Below, piece by piece: positions 26,345-34,462 of a stretch of 64,000 nt of DNA. Within the stretch, counting starts at the first letter, position 1. Each line of letters starts with the position of its first letter. The stretch is from Candidatus Aminicenantota bacterium (GTDB lineage Bacteria > Acidobacteriota > Aminicenantia > Aminicenantales > UBA4085), in NCBI GenBank assembly GCA_003141555.1, contig PLMN01000023.1:160968-224967 (forward strand). Reading direction: 5' to 3'. Below the pieces are notes generated by a model. The model saw only the letters and a program-made list of their open reading frames with translations, ran no database searches and had not been told where the DNA came from. The translations under genes and the position numbers were made by a program.

Positions 26345-27483
26345 GCTCATTGACCAGGCAGAAGATCGAGGCCCTCTCCGGCTTCAGGAGCGACCGGTTC
26401 CTGACGACGTCGTTTTACCTGAACACCGACAAAGGCCGGCTGGTGCGGAAGGAGATCCAGGTCGCGGCCAAGAACCTGCTCACGGGAGCGCGCGCCCGCC
26501 TGGAACGCCTCGAGCTCGACAAGGACAAGAAAGCCTCGCTCGGCGCCGATCTGGACATGCTCCAGGATTATTGCGCCCGCAATATGACCGATAACGCCCA
26601 CGGCCTGGCCGTCTTCTCCTGCCGCGGCGAGAAATTCTGGGAGGAAGTCCATCTCCCCCACCCGCCCCGCAACCGCCTCCTTTTCGACCAGAATCCCTAT
26701 ATCCGGCCGCTGTCCCAGATCCTGGGCCGCTTCCACAATATCTGCGTCTTCCTCGTCGGACGGACGAACGCCAAGTGGTTCAGCGTCCACATGGACAAAA
26801 TGACCCATCTCGACAGCCTGGCTTGCGAGCTCCCGACGAAGGACAAGGACGGCGATTTTGACGGCACGTCGGTCCGCCGCCTCGAGCGCCACGTCGAATC
26901 CCACGTCCACGAGCACTACAAGAAGGCATCCCAGCTCACATTCGATCTCTTTAAAAAGGAGAAGTTCGACTGGCTCTTCCTGGGCTGCGAGGACCATTTC
27001 TACTCGGACCTCGAGACATTCCTCCATTCCTATCTCCGCGACCGGCTGAAGGGGCGGATCAAGGCCAAGCCCTCGGACCCCGAAGACAAGATCCTCAAGG
27101 AAGCCCTCGCCCTCGAGGCCGCGATCAACCTGGCCGCCGAGGAGGAGGATGTCCGCCGCTTCGCCGCCGAGCTCGAGAAGGGGGGGCGGGCCGTGTCGGG
27201 CATCAAGGAAACTCTCCGCGGGGTGAACCAGCTCGAGATCCAGCACCTGCTCGTGATGCACAACTTCTCGGCCCCGGGGACGATGTGCCCGAAATGCCGG
27301 TTCTTGTATTTGGAGGAAACCGTCTGCCCGGCCTGCCAGATCGCGACCCGCCCGGTGGCCGACGTGGTGGACGAGGCGATTGAGGCGACTTTCAAGCAGC
27401 ACGCCGCCGTGCGCCACGTCCAGCCGCCGAGCAGGCTCGACCACTACGGCAAGATCGGGGCGATCCTGAGATTCAAGGCTTAG
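26341..27483 (+). CDS. Bacterial eRF1-like (baeRF) family protein
   Basis: 380 aa. The protein looks like the bacterial branch of the archaeo-eukaryotic release factor 1 superfamily: an N-terminal domain with FLTTSFYLNTDKGR, a middle domain near 130-220 (VFLVGRTNAKWFSVHMDKM, RLERHVESHVHEHYKKAS), and a C-terminal L7Ae-like domain (EKFDWLFLGCEDHFY, then QLEIQHLLVMHNFSAPG). It ends in a zinc ribbon CPKC...CPAC near 324-343. Whether the bacterial members act on ribosomes, as hibernation, rescue or peptide-release factors, is not settled in my knowledge. The catalytic GGQ loop of true release factors is not visible. Confidence 0.7.
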   Translation: MSSLTRQKIEALSGFRSDRFLTTSFYLNTDKGRLVRKEIQVAAKNLLTGARARLERLELDKDKKASLGADLDMLQDYCARNMTDNAHGLAVFSCRGEKFWEEVHLPHPPRNRLLFDQNPYIRPLSQILGRFHNICVFLVGRTNAKWFSVHMDKMTHLDSLACELPTKDKDGDFDGTSVRRLERHVESHVHEHYKKASQLTFDLFKKEKFDWLFLGCEDHFYSDLETFLHSYLRDRLKGRIKAKPSDPEDKILKEALALEAAINLAAEEEDVRRFAAELEKGGRAVSGIKETLRGVNQLEIQHLLVMHNFSAPGTMCPKCRFLYLEETVCPACQIATRPVADVVDEAIEATFKQHAAVRHVQPPSRLDHYGKIGAILRFKA

Positions 27484-28831
27484 GGCGTCCGGCGCCCGCG
27501 GCCGGATCGCCGGCCGTCCCGACGGCTTTTTCGAGGTCCGCCGCGGCCAGGGCGCAGTCGAAGAGGGCTTGGGTGTAGTTCGTCAGGGCCTGGGTCAGGG
27601 CGACCTGGACCGAGTTGACGTCGAGCGAGGTGGCGATGCCCTCGCCGAAATTGAGCTCGGCGATCCTGACCGCCTCCCGCGCCTCCTCAACATTCTTCTC
27701 CTGCGAGAGAAGCGATTCCCGCGCCTGCCGCAGGGCGAGGATGGCCTGCTGGACCTCAAGCTTAACCATCTCGGCCAGGCCCTTCTGGCTGTAGTCCAGC
27801 TGCTTGAGCGCGGCTTGGGTCTGGCCGACCCGGGCCGAGTTCACGAATCCGTTGAAGATCGGGATCGACAGGACGAGATTGATCGAGTAGTAGTTTTCCC
27901 AGTTTCCGGAGGCGAAGCTGAATTTATTCGACCAGTACGTCATCTGGCCCCCCACGCCGAGCGAGGGGAGATAGGCGGCCTTGGCGGACTTGAGCATCTC
28001 GTCGGCGATCATCCGCTGGAACTTGAGCTGCCCGAGCTCGGGCCGGTTGACCAGCGCCTCGGCGGTGGCCGCGTCCGCGTCGGCCGCGGATTCCCGGAAA
28101 CTCAGCTCGCCCTGGATCTCCACCGGCCGCTTGAGGTCGATTCCCAGGAGGTTCTTGAGCCCGAGCTCGGCCGTGCTCAGGCCGTTCCGGGAGCGGATGA
28201 GCTGGGGCTTCAGATTGGCCGCCTGGACCTCGGCCCGGAGGAGGTCGAACTTCGAGGCCATGCCCACGTCGAACATGGACTGGACGTTCTTCAGGTGCTT
28301 CTCGGCCAGGGCGACCGCCTCTTCGGACACGCCGACGAACTTGCGGGCAAGCAGGACGCCGTAAAAGGCCCTTTTCACATTGTAGATGACGTCCTGGCGC
28401 GTCTGCCGGATCGATTCCCGCGTGGCCTCGAGGTTGTAGCCCGCCTGTTTATATCCGGAGACCAGCCGGCCGCCGACGTAGATCGGCACCTGTAAATTCA
28501 GCGACATCTGGTAGGTGCGCGTGAAGTCGAGCTTGAAGCTCTGGGCCGGAATGCCGGGATAGAGCGAAGGGAGCTCCACGGAGAACACTTTCTTGTCCAG
28601 GATGTCCGTGGCTTGGGCGTTCAGGGCCGGCATGAGACTCGACACCGCCTGCTTGACCAGGGCGGAGGCGCCTTCCTCCTTGGCCTTGGCCGCCAAGTAG
28701 AGGGGATTCTGCTCGAGGGCGAGCTTGAGGCTTTCCTCCAGGGTCAGGACAAGCTTGTCCTGGGGCCGGAGGTTCCCGGGCAGAAGAAGGAGAGAAACGA
28801 GTACGCAGAGGACAGCCGTTGTCTTTTTCAT
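27473..28831 (-). CDS. TolC-family outer-membrane efflux protein
   Basis: 452 aa from the ATG at 28831, followed by a signal peptide (TTAVLCVLVSLLLLPGN). Two outer-membrane efflux protein repeats are visible: the LTLEESLKLALEQNP start motif near 32, then long amphipathic helices with paired AKEEGASALVKQAVSSLMPAL-like segments, and again from about 240. It would form the trimeric outer-membrane channel of a type I or RND exporter. The inner-membrane and periplasmic partners are not adjacent. Its 3' end overlaps the convergent eRF1-like gene by 11 bp. Confidence 0.9.
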   Translation of the reverse strand: MKKTTAVLCVLVSLLLLPGNLRPQDKLVLTLEESLKLALEQNPLYLAAKAKEEGASALVKQAVSSLMPALNAQATDILDKKVFSVELPSLYPGIPAQSFKLDFTRTYQMSLNLQVPIYVGGRLVSGYKQAGYNLEATRESIRQTRQDVIYNVKRAFYGVLLARKFVGVSEEAVALAEKHLKNVQSMFDVGMASKFDLLRAEVQAANLKPQLIRSRNGLSTAELGLKNLLGIDLKRPVEIQGELSFRESAADADAATAEALVNRPELGQLKFQRMIADEMLKSAKAAYLPSLGVGGQMTYWSNKFSFASGNWENYYSINLVLSIPIFNGFVNSARVGQTQAALKQLDYSQKGLAEMVKLEVQQAILALRQARESLLSQEKNVEEAREAVRIAELNFGEGIATSLDVNSVQVALTQALTNYTQALFDCALAAADLEKAVGTAGDPAAGAGRPKP

Positions 28832-28912
28832 GCCTTGCTCCTTGGCGTCCGGTCGGAACGCGTCCTCCGGCGAGCGCGGGAATGATCGTATATCTTCATG
28901 GGACGCACGGAT

Positions 28913-28941
28913 ATTATTGGGGAGAGCGCGACGGATGTCAA
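28913..28941 (-). promoter_or_regulatory. Promoter of the TolC-like gene
   Basis: On the minus strand TTGACA (28936-28941), a 17-nt spacer and AATAAT (28913-28918). Confidence 0.55.
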
Positions 28942-29000
28942 AACCCAAGTTAATCGGAGGGATTGGCAAGGCTCCCCTCCCGCGCTAAAATAGGCGGGCC

Positions 29001-29696
29001 ATGCGAATCCCGCGTTTCCCCAGTCTCCAGGCCGCGGCCGTCCTCGCGCTCGCCGCGGCGGGCATCGCGGCCTGGGGCCGGGCGCCGCGGGCCGGGACGG
29101 CCGATCCCCCCTGGTGGGACGTGTCGATGACCGTGGAGGGCCGGGGCGACTACGAAGTCGGGCCGGACGGGGCCAATGTCCGCTACGCAGGCTCCTTCGC
29201 CTTCGCCTTCGCCTGGTCCGGCGCGCTCCAGAAGGACGACGAGGACTATCTCCTGGTTCACAAGGCCTGCCAGCTGACCGAGTGGAGGATCGAGGAGCGC
29301 AAGATCACGAGCGAGGGCATCACGACGCTGACCACGGCCGACATCGGGGACAGGCCCGAGCTCAAGGTCGGCTACATCCTGAAGAGGGACGGGGGGCTGC
29401 ATATCGCCTTCGAAGTCACCGGCTTCGACGTCCCGAAGCTGGCCGGGAATAACGCGTTCCCCCTGATTCTGCCCGTCTCAGCCGAGGGCGGCCGGGGGCG
29501 CAAGTATGATGTTTCCCTGAATTCGGGTTCGAACAAGGTCGTCCTCGACGAAGGGGCTCTCGCCCGCGGGCCCGAGGAAAGGGCGTTTGCCTGGGCCTGG
29601 AAAAGCCAGGACTGGGTTCAAAAGCCGGACGCGAGCGTTTTCCAGTCGAGCTCGCACGAGGCCAAAGTCCGGATCGTCGTCACCCCCGGCCGGTAA
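29001..29696 (+). CDS. Secreted protein of unknown function
   Basis: 231 aa. A signal sequence (LQAAAVLALAAAGIAAWG) is followed by a beta-rich domain: YEVGPDGANVRYAGSFAFAF, then repeated short strands and a C-terminal SHEAKVRIVVTPGR. I do not recognise the family. It is monocistronic, divergent from the TolC-like gene, and an inverted-repeat element begins directly after its stop. Confidence 0.7.
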   Translation: MRIPRFPSLQAAAVLALAAAGIAAWGRAPRAGTADPPWWDVSMTVEGRGDYEVGPDGANVRYAGSFAFAFAWSGALQKDDEDYLLVHKACQLTEWRIEERKITSEGITTLTTADIGDRPELKVGYILKRDGGLHIAFEVTGFDVPKLAGNNAFPLILPVSAEGGRGRKYDVSLNSGSNKVVLDEGALARGPEERAFAWAWKSQDWVQKPDASVFQSSSHEAKVRIVVTPGR

Positions 29697-29697
29697 A

Positions 29698-29840
29698 TCG
29701 GTGACAGTAACCTGATTTCCTCATTTTCCCTCACTCAAGCCAGGGCATGGCTATGGTGACGGGCAAGCCAATATCCTGACTATCCGCGTGTTGCGTCACG
29801 TGTTCCCAAAAGAATACGGAAATCAGGTTACTGTCACCGA
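29698..29840. repeat. Inverted-repeat element, GGTGACAGTAACC-type, perfect arms
   Basis: Two perfect 23-bp inverted arms (29698-29720 and 29818-29840) containing GGTGACAGTAACCTGATTTC enclose 97 bp of unique sequence with no ORF of note. The left arm begins immediately after the stop of the secreted protein gene and the right arm ends 16 nt before the xerD stop. This is the longest and cleanest member of the family in the window. Confidence 0.85.
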
Positions 29841-29855
29841 ATTCGAAGCGAGGAA

Positions 29856-30758
29856 TCAGGCGCGGGGATGGAACTTGTCGTAGACCCGCCGCAGCCGGTC
29901 GCGGCTGACGTGGGTGTAAATCTGCGTCGTCGTGATCTGGCTGTGCCCCAGCATCAGCTGCACCGACCTGAGGTCCGCTCCCCCCTCCAGGAGATGGGTG
30001 GCAAAGCTGTGACGCAAGACGTGGGGATGAACCTTAGCCGTAAGCTTGGAGGCCGCGGCGTAGCCCTTCAGCATCTTCCAGAATCCCTGGCGGGTAAACG
30101 GCTTGCCGAGCCGCGTCAGGAACAGCGCCTCCGTGGCGCCCCGGAGGAATTTCGGCCGCCCGGATACGAGATATTCGGCGACCGCGTCCACGGCCGCCCC
30201 GCCGAGCGGTACGATCCGCTCCTTGCCTCCCTTGCCCCGGCAGAGGACGAAGCTGTCCCGCAGATGCGCGTCCTCGATCCGCAGGCCGACGAGCTCCGAA
30301 ACGCGCAGCCCCGCGGCGTACATGACCTCGAGCATCGCCCGGTCGCGCAACCCCGGAGGATCGGAGGCGTCGGGCGCGCGGAGGAGCGCCTGCACTTCGC
30401 GGACGGTCAGGTATTTGGGCAGCGAGAGCCAGGCCTTGGGCGAGCTCAGGTTCTCGGTCGGGTTCTTCCGGGCCCGCCCGTCGAGGATCAGGAAACGGTA
30501 GAAGGCCTTGAGGGTCGAGATCAGGCGGGCGAGCGAACGGGCCGACAGGCCGCTCTCGCTCTGGGCGTGGATGAACTTGACAAGGTCCGCTTCCCGGGCC
30601 TCGTCCCAGGCTGTCTTTTCCTTGCCCAGGAAGAAGAAATATTTGGCGATGTCCCGGCCGTACGCCTGGACGGAGTTGTCGGACAGGGCCTTCTCGATCT
30701 TCAGGTAGCCCAGGAACTGGGACCGGATGTCCTCAGGCCCGGTCGAGGAGGGAGTCAT
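29856..30758 (-). CDS. xerD: Tyrosine recombinase XerD
   Basis: 300 aa, the usual XerC/XerD length. It resolves chromosome dimers at dif during division with FtsK. An N-terminal SAM-like core-binding domain (YLKIEKALSDNSVQAYGRDI) is followed by the catalytic domain: Arg in AAGLRVSELVGL near 155, Lys in GKGGKERIVPL near 180, HVLRHSFATHLL near 250, LGHSQITTT, and nucleophile Tyr in TQIYTHVSRDRL near 285. It overlaps the MBL hydrolase gene (ATGA), which is not typical of a phage integrase, and no attachment site or phage gene is nearby. Confidence 0.88.
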   Translation of the reverse strand: MTPSSTGPEDIRSQFLGYLKIEKALSDNSVQAYGRDIAKYFFFLGKEKTAWDEAREADLVKFIHAQSESGLSARSLARLISTLKAFYRFLILDGRARKNPTENLSSPKAWLSLPKYLTVREVQALLRAPDASDPPGLRDRAMLEVMYAAGLRVSELVGLRIEDAHLRDSFVLCRGKGGKERIVPLGGAAVDAVAEYLVSGRPKFLRGATEALFLTRLGKPFTRQGFWKMLKGYAAASKLTAKVHPHVLRHSFATHLLEGGADLRSVQLMLGHSQITTTQIYTHVSRDRLRRVYDKFHPRA

Positions 30759-31375
30759 TCGAACTCGGGGTTGTTCTCCCGTTCGTGGCCGATCGTGGTG
30801 TGCGGGCCGTGTCCGGGAAGGACGAGGGTCTCGTCCGGCAGGGTCATGAGCTTCTCGCGGATCGACTTCACGAGCTGAGGCCGCGAGCCGCCCGGCAGGT
30901 CGGTCCGGCCCACGCCCTCCATGAAGAGCGTGTCGCCCGACAGGACGAACCCGTCGCCCAGGAGGCTGATACTGCCCGGGGAATGGCCCGGCGTGTGGAG
31001 CACGCGGAGCTGGCCGCGGCCGATCCGGATCACGTCCCCGTCCTTGAGCGTCCTGTCCGCGGGCGGAGAGTCCTTGGCCGCGAGGAACAGGCTGAGCTCG
31101 AGCTCCTGGATCTTGCCCAGCATCGGGGCATCCGCGGCGTGGATCAGGATCGGGGTCCCGAAATGCTCCTTCACGTCCCGGTTCGCCCCGGTGTGGTCCA
31201 CGTGACCGTGGGTATTGATGAGGAGGACGGGCTTGAGCTCCCCCTCGGCGATCGCAAGGAAGATCAGCTCGTGGTCGGCGCCGGGATCAATCACGGCGCA
31301 TTCGCGCGTGGCTTCGCAAACCACGAGATAGCAGTTGGTCTCGAGCGCCCCGACGACGATGGTCTCGTATCTCAT
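30755..31375 (-). CDS. MBL-fold metallo-hydrolase (glyoxalase II-like)
   Basis: 206 aa from the ATG at 31375. The metallo-beta-lactamase fold is clear: NTHGHVDHTGAN (HxHxDH, near residue 55), HTPGHSPGSISL near 123, LSGDTLFMEGVGRTDLPGG with the bridging Asp near 140, and the final ligand in LPGHGPHTTIGHE near 190. The family hydrolyses thioesters or persulfides such as S-lactoylglutathione. The exact substrate is unknown. It overlaps the xerD start by 4 nt. Confidence 0.88.
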   Translation of the reverse strand: MRYETIVVGALETNCYLVVCEATRECAVIDPGADHELIFLAIAEGELKPVLLINTHGHVDHTGANRDVKEHFGTPILIHAADAPMLGKIQELELSLFLAAKDSPPADRTLKDGDVIRIGRGQLRVLHTPGHSPGSISLLGDGFVLSGDTLFMEGVGRTDLPGGSRPQLVKSIREKLMTLPDETLVLPGHGPHTTIGHERENNPEFE

Positions 31376-31392
31376 CGCTCTCCCCTGGCGCC

Positions 31393-31422
31393 ATCTTAAT
31401 GCGAAGCTTCGGGGCAAGTCAA
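31393..31422 (-). promoter_or_regulatory. Promoter of the MBL hydrolase-xerD pair
   Basis: On the minus strand TTGACT (31417-31422), an 18-nt spacer and TAAGAT (31393-31398). Confidence 0.5.
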
Positions 31423-31449
31423 CCGGCGGCGGGGGCGGACGCGTTATGC

Positions 31450-31455
31450 TATAAT
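31450..31455 (+). promoter_or_regulatory. -10 box placed for a leaderless transcript
   Basis: TATAAT ends 7 nt before the methyltransferase ATG at 31463. There is no Shine-Dalgarno between them, so transcription should begin at or next to the start codon. Confidence 0.55.
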
Positions 31456-31462
31456 CCCGGCC

Positions 31463-32257
31463 ATGGACCTCGCGCCCTGGCAGCTCCAGATCGTCAAGCG
31501 GTCGCTGAAGAAGAAGGAAAAGATCCGCCTGATCGAAAAGCGGATCGACGTCGGCCCGGCCGATGTCCTCCTCGACCTCGGCTGCGCCCAGGGCATCCTC
31601 AGCCACTTCCTCCGGAAGAAGGGCGGCTGGTGGGTCAGCACCGACCTCGACTTCGTCAACCTGAAATCCAGCCAGGCCCTGCTCGGGACGCACCTGGTCC
31701 AGATGGGCGAAAAAGCCCTCCCCTTCCGAGGCGCGGCCTTCGACCAGGTCGTCTGCCTCGACTACCTCGAACATGTGGATGACGACGACCTGACCCTGGC
31801 CGAGATCGCCCGGACGCTGAAGCCGGGCGGCCGGCTCGTCCTCGTGACGCCCCATACGGGTCCGCTCTTCCTCCTCCAGAAGATCCGGCCCTGGGTCGGG
31901 CTGAAGATGGAATTCTACGGCCACAAGCGCGAAGGCTACACCCTCGAGGACCTCGAAGCCAAGCTGTCGGGCGCCGGCCTGCGCCTGACCGCCCACCGGA
32001 CTTATGCCCGCTTCTTCACCGAGCTCCTCGAGCTCCTCCTGAACGCGGTCTATGTGAATTTCCTCTCCAAGAAGCCCGAGGCCAAGCTCCGCGACGGCCA
32101 CATCCGGCCCTCGACCGCGGACGAGTTCGCGACCCAGGGCAAGGCCTTCAAGCTCTACAAGGTCGTCTATCCGGTCCTCTGGCTGATCTCGCGCCTGGAC
32201 AAACTCCTCTTCTTCCAGCGGGGCAACGCCATCATCGTCTGGGCCGTAAAAAAATAA
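31463..32257 (+). CDS. Class I SAM-dependent methyltransferase
   Basis: 264 aa. Motif I is LLDLGCAQGILSHFL near residue 38, motif II VVCLDYLEHVDDDD near 100, and post-motif LKPGGRLVLVTPHTGP near 125. The C-terminal part has hydrophobic stretches (LYKVVYPVLWLISRLDKLLFF), suggesting membrane association as in lipid or quinone methyltransferases. No operon partner is seen, so the substrate is unknown. Confidence 0.85.
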   Translation: MDLAPWQLQIVKRSLKKKEKIRLIEKRIDVGPADVLLDLGCAQGILSHFLRKKGGWWVSTDLDFVNLKSSQALLGTHLVQMGEKALPFRGAAFDQVVCLDYLEHVDDDDLTLAEIARTLKPGGRLVLVTPHTGPLFLLQKIRPWVGLKMEFYGHKREGYTLEDLEAKLSGAGLRLTAHRTYARFFTELLELLLNAVYVNFLSKKPEAKLRDGHIRPSTADEFATQGKAFKLYKVVYPVLWLISRLDKLLFFQRGNAIIVWAVKK

Positions 32258-32290
32258 GCCTCCGGAGCCCAAGGCGGAGCGCAGCTAAGC

Positions 32291-32391
32291 GGGTGGCGCC
32301 GACCGGGGCGCCCCGCCGGCCGAAGCGAATGGGACCCTCGTCAGGGTGATGAGCGAGGCCGGTGGGGCTGGTCGGCGACAGGACCCGCAGC
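32291..32391 (+). repeat. GC-rich foldback element containing GGGTGGCGCCG and a 49-nt repeat
   Basis: GGGTGGCGCCG at 32291 begins a segment whose left part (GCCGACC ... CCCCGCCGGCC, 32299-32322) is complementary to the right part (GGCCGGTGGGGCTGGTCGGC, 32357-32376). The final 49 nt (32343-32391) recur at 45002-45050 with one difference. It lies between the methyltransferase gene and the hutH promoter and holds no ORF. Confidence 0.65.
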
Positions 32392-32406
32392 AGGTAGCGA
32401 CGCAAG

Positions 32407-32434
32407 TTGACCCCCGCCCCAATTCTGCTATGAT
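32407..32434 (+). promoter_or_regulatory. hutH promoter
   Basis: TTGACC (32407-32412), a 16-nt spacer and TATGAT (32429-32434); GGGAGGATAT then precedes the ATG. Confidence 0.55.
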
Positions 32435-32461
32435 AGTTGTCCTTTATTCGGGAGGATATCC

Positions 32462-33985
32462 ATGGCCATCATTCTTGACGGAACGCATCTCACCATCGAG
32501 CAGCTCGCCGCTGTCGCTCGGCAGGGCGAAAAGGTCGAGCTCCATCCGGAAGCCCTGGAGCGCATCAAGCTTTGCCGGGCGATGCTCGAGGAAAAGGTCC
32601 AGGCCCACGAGATCATGTACGGGGTCAACACCGGCATCGGCGAATTCTCCGAGGTCGTCCTGACCGACGAGCAGGTCAAGGACTTCCAGAAATATCTCAT
32701 CTACAACCACGCCGCGGGCATCGGCGAACCCGCGCCCATCGAGCACGTCCGGGCGGCGATGGCCAGCCGGATCAATGTCCATGCCAAGGGCCGTTCAGGC
32801 TGCCGCCCCGAGATCACCCTGACCCTGGCCGCGATGCTCAACCAGGGCGTCACGCCCGTCGTCTGCCAGAAGGGCTCGGTGGGCGCCTGCGGCGACCTGG
32901 CCCCCATGTCCCAGATCGCGCTCCTCCTCATGGGCGAAGGCGAGGCGTTCTACCAGGGCGAGCGGCTGCCCGGGCACAAAGCGCTCGAGAAGGCCGGCAT
33001 TCCCATCCCCGGGCTCCAGGCGCGCGACGGCCTGGCCGCGATCAACGGCTCGAACCTCCTGACCTCCATCAGCGCCCTCGAGCTCTTCGACATCAACCGC
33101 TGGCTCAAGCAGGCCGAGATCGCCTGCTCCATGTCGCTCGAGGCCCTGATCGCCAACCTCAAACCCTACGACGTCCGGCTCCACCGGGAACGCGGCTTCC
33201 CGGGCGCGGTCCGGTCGGCCCTGGCCATCATGAAGTGCATCCAGGGCAGCGACCTGGCGGCCGGCAAGATCAAAACCAAGGTCCAGGACGCCTATTCGAT
33301 GCGCTCCACGCCCCAGGTCATCGGCGCGGCCCATGACGCCGTGGCTTACGCCCGCAAGCAGGTCGAGATCGAGCTCAACGGCGTCGCCGACAACCCGATC
33401 TTCCTCCCCGAGCACAAGCTGACCCTGACCGGGGCCAATTTCCAGGGCTCGCCCGTGGCCCTGCCCATGGACATGATCAGCGCGGCCGTGACCATGGTCT
33501 GCGTCCTCAGCGAACGCCGCCTCAACCGGCTGACCAACCCGGCCTTGAGCGTCGGCCTGCCGTCCTTCCTGACGAAGGGGGCCGGCATGTTCTCGGGCAT
33601 GATGCTCAGCCAGTACACGGCCGACACCCTGATCGTCGAGCAGCGGATCCTGTCCGCGCCGGCCTCGATCCAGTCCATCCCCGCGGCCGCCGACCAGGAG
33701 GATTTCGTCTCGATGGGCATGAACACCGCCCTCAAGAACCTCCAGATCCTGGACAACGCCTACGGCGTCCTCGGGATCGAATTCATGGCCGCGGCCCAGG
33801 GCCTCGATTTCCGCGAGTTCACCCCCGGCATCGGCGTCCGGGCGGCGAAAACCGCCATCCGCCGCCACGTCTCCCACCTCGACGTCGACAGGCCTCTCAA
33901 CGCCGATCACAACATCATGAAGGCCCTGGTCGAGTCGGGCGAGATCCTCGAGGACGTGGAGAAGGCGGTCGGGTCGCTGGAGTAA
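32462..33985 (+). CDS. hutH: Histidine/aromatic amino acid ammonia-lyase with a Cys-type MIO motif
   Basis: 507 aa, the length of histidine ammonia-lyase, which releases ammonia from histidine to give urocanate. Tyr53 (MYGVNTGIG), His83 (NHAAGIGEP) and QED near residue 405 agree with the histidine enzyme. The MIO cofactor forms from an internal Ala-Ser-Gly. Here residues 142-144 are Ala-Cys-Gly (GACGDLAPMS; codon TGC at 32888-32890). Cysteine can substitute in MIO formation in mutants I know of, so activity is plausible. The usual QEDHVSM reads QEDFVSM. No other hut genes are near, so tyrosine or another substrate, or an aminomutase role, stays open. Confidence 0.82.
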   Translation: MAIILDGTHLTIEQLAAVARQGEKVELHPEALERIKLCRAMLEEKVQAHEIMYGVNTGIGEFSEVVLTDEQVKDFQKYLIYNHAAGIGEPAPIEHVRAAMASRINVHAKGRSGCRPEITLTLAAMLNQGVTPVVCQKGSVGACGDLAPMSQIALLLMGEGEAFYQGERLPGHKALEKAGIPIPGLQARDGLAAINGSNLLTSISALELFDINRWLKQAEIACSMSLEALIANLKPYDVRLHRERGFPGAVRSALAIMKCIQGSDLAAGKIKTKVQDAYSMRSTPQVIGAAHDAVAYARKQVEIELNGVADNPIFLPEHKLTLTGANFQGSPVALPMDMISAAVTMVCVLSERRLNRLTNPALSVGLPSFLTKGAGMFSGMMLSQYTADTLIVEQRILSAPASIQSIPAAADQEDFVSMGMNTALKNLQILDNAYGVLGIEFMAAAQGLDFREFTPGIGVRAAKTAIRRHVSHLDVDRPLNADHNIMKALVESGEILEDVEKAVGSLE

Positions 33986-34024
33986 AATCTCCCGCCGACG
34001 GGACTCGCCGGATGACAAAAATGC

Positions 34025-34030
34025 TATAAT
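34025..34030 (+). promoter_or_regulatory. -10 box placed for a leaderless transcript
   Basis: TATAAT ends 6 nt before the GTG at 34037, with no Shine-Dalgarno in between. Confidence 0.5.
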
Positions 34031-34036
34031 CCTCCC

Positions 34037-34462
34037 GTGGACGCTTTTCTCTCCGCGGACGCAGGCCGCGCTCTTCGCGCTCTGACCGAATTTCCCGGGG
34101 CGAAAAGCGTGTCCGGCCTCCTCATCGGCCACAAGCGGGCCGGACGCTTCTTCGTCGAATCGGTCTTTCCCGCGCCCTCCGGCTTCAAGCCCGGGCCCGG
34201 GAATTTCCCCGCCCTCAACGAAATCTTCGGGGGAAGGATCATCGGCTTTTTCGTCGCCGGGACGGGGCCGGCGGTTCGGAGGCCGTTCCTCCAGCCTCTC
34301 GCCTGCGGGCGACTCCTCCTCGAAATCGGCCGGGGCAAATCGAAGAGCGGCGCTTATCGCGCGTTCGCCGTCGATTACGACGGCCGGTTCACGACGGCGC
34401 CGATCGCCCTCATTCATGACGAGCCGCCGCGGAAGCGGCCCGGATACCGGAGGCCGCGATGA
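34037..34462 (+). CDS. Hypothetical protein, possibly a degenerate JAB/MPN-fold domain
   Basis: 141 aa from a GTG. The order of segments (SGLLIGHKRAGRFFVESVFPAP, GRIIGFFVAG, YRAFAVDYDGRF) recalls a JAB1/MPN-like deubiquitinase fold, but the HxH metal ligands are not present, so it would be inactive as a peptidase. The C-terminus is basic (PPRKRPGYRRPR). Its stop overlaps the AMMECR1 gene start by 4 nt, so the two are probably co-translated. Function unknown. Confidence 0.6.
   Translation: MDAFLSADAGRALRALTEFPGAKSVSGLLIGHKRAGRFFVESVFPAPSGFKPGPGNFPALNEIFGGRIIGFFVAGTGPAVRRPFLQPLACGRLLLEIGRGKSKSGAYRAFAVDYDGRFTTAPIALIHDEPPRKRPGYRRPR

Noticed and set aside
27473-27483. Possible frameshift where the eRF1-like and TolC-like genes overlap
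   Set aside because: The two genes are convergent and overlap by 11 bp at their stops. Both C-termini look complete, so this is ordinary tail-to-tail packing.
29856-30758. Phage or integron integrase marking a mobile island
   Set aside because: Length, sequence and the overlap with a housekeeping-type hydrolase fit XerD. No attachment repeats or phage genes are nearby.
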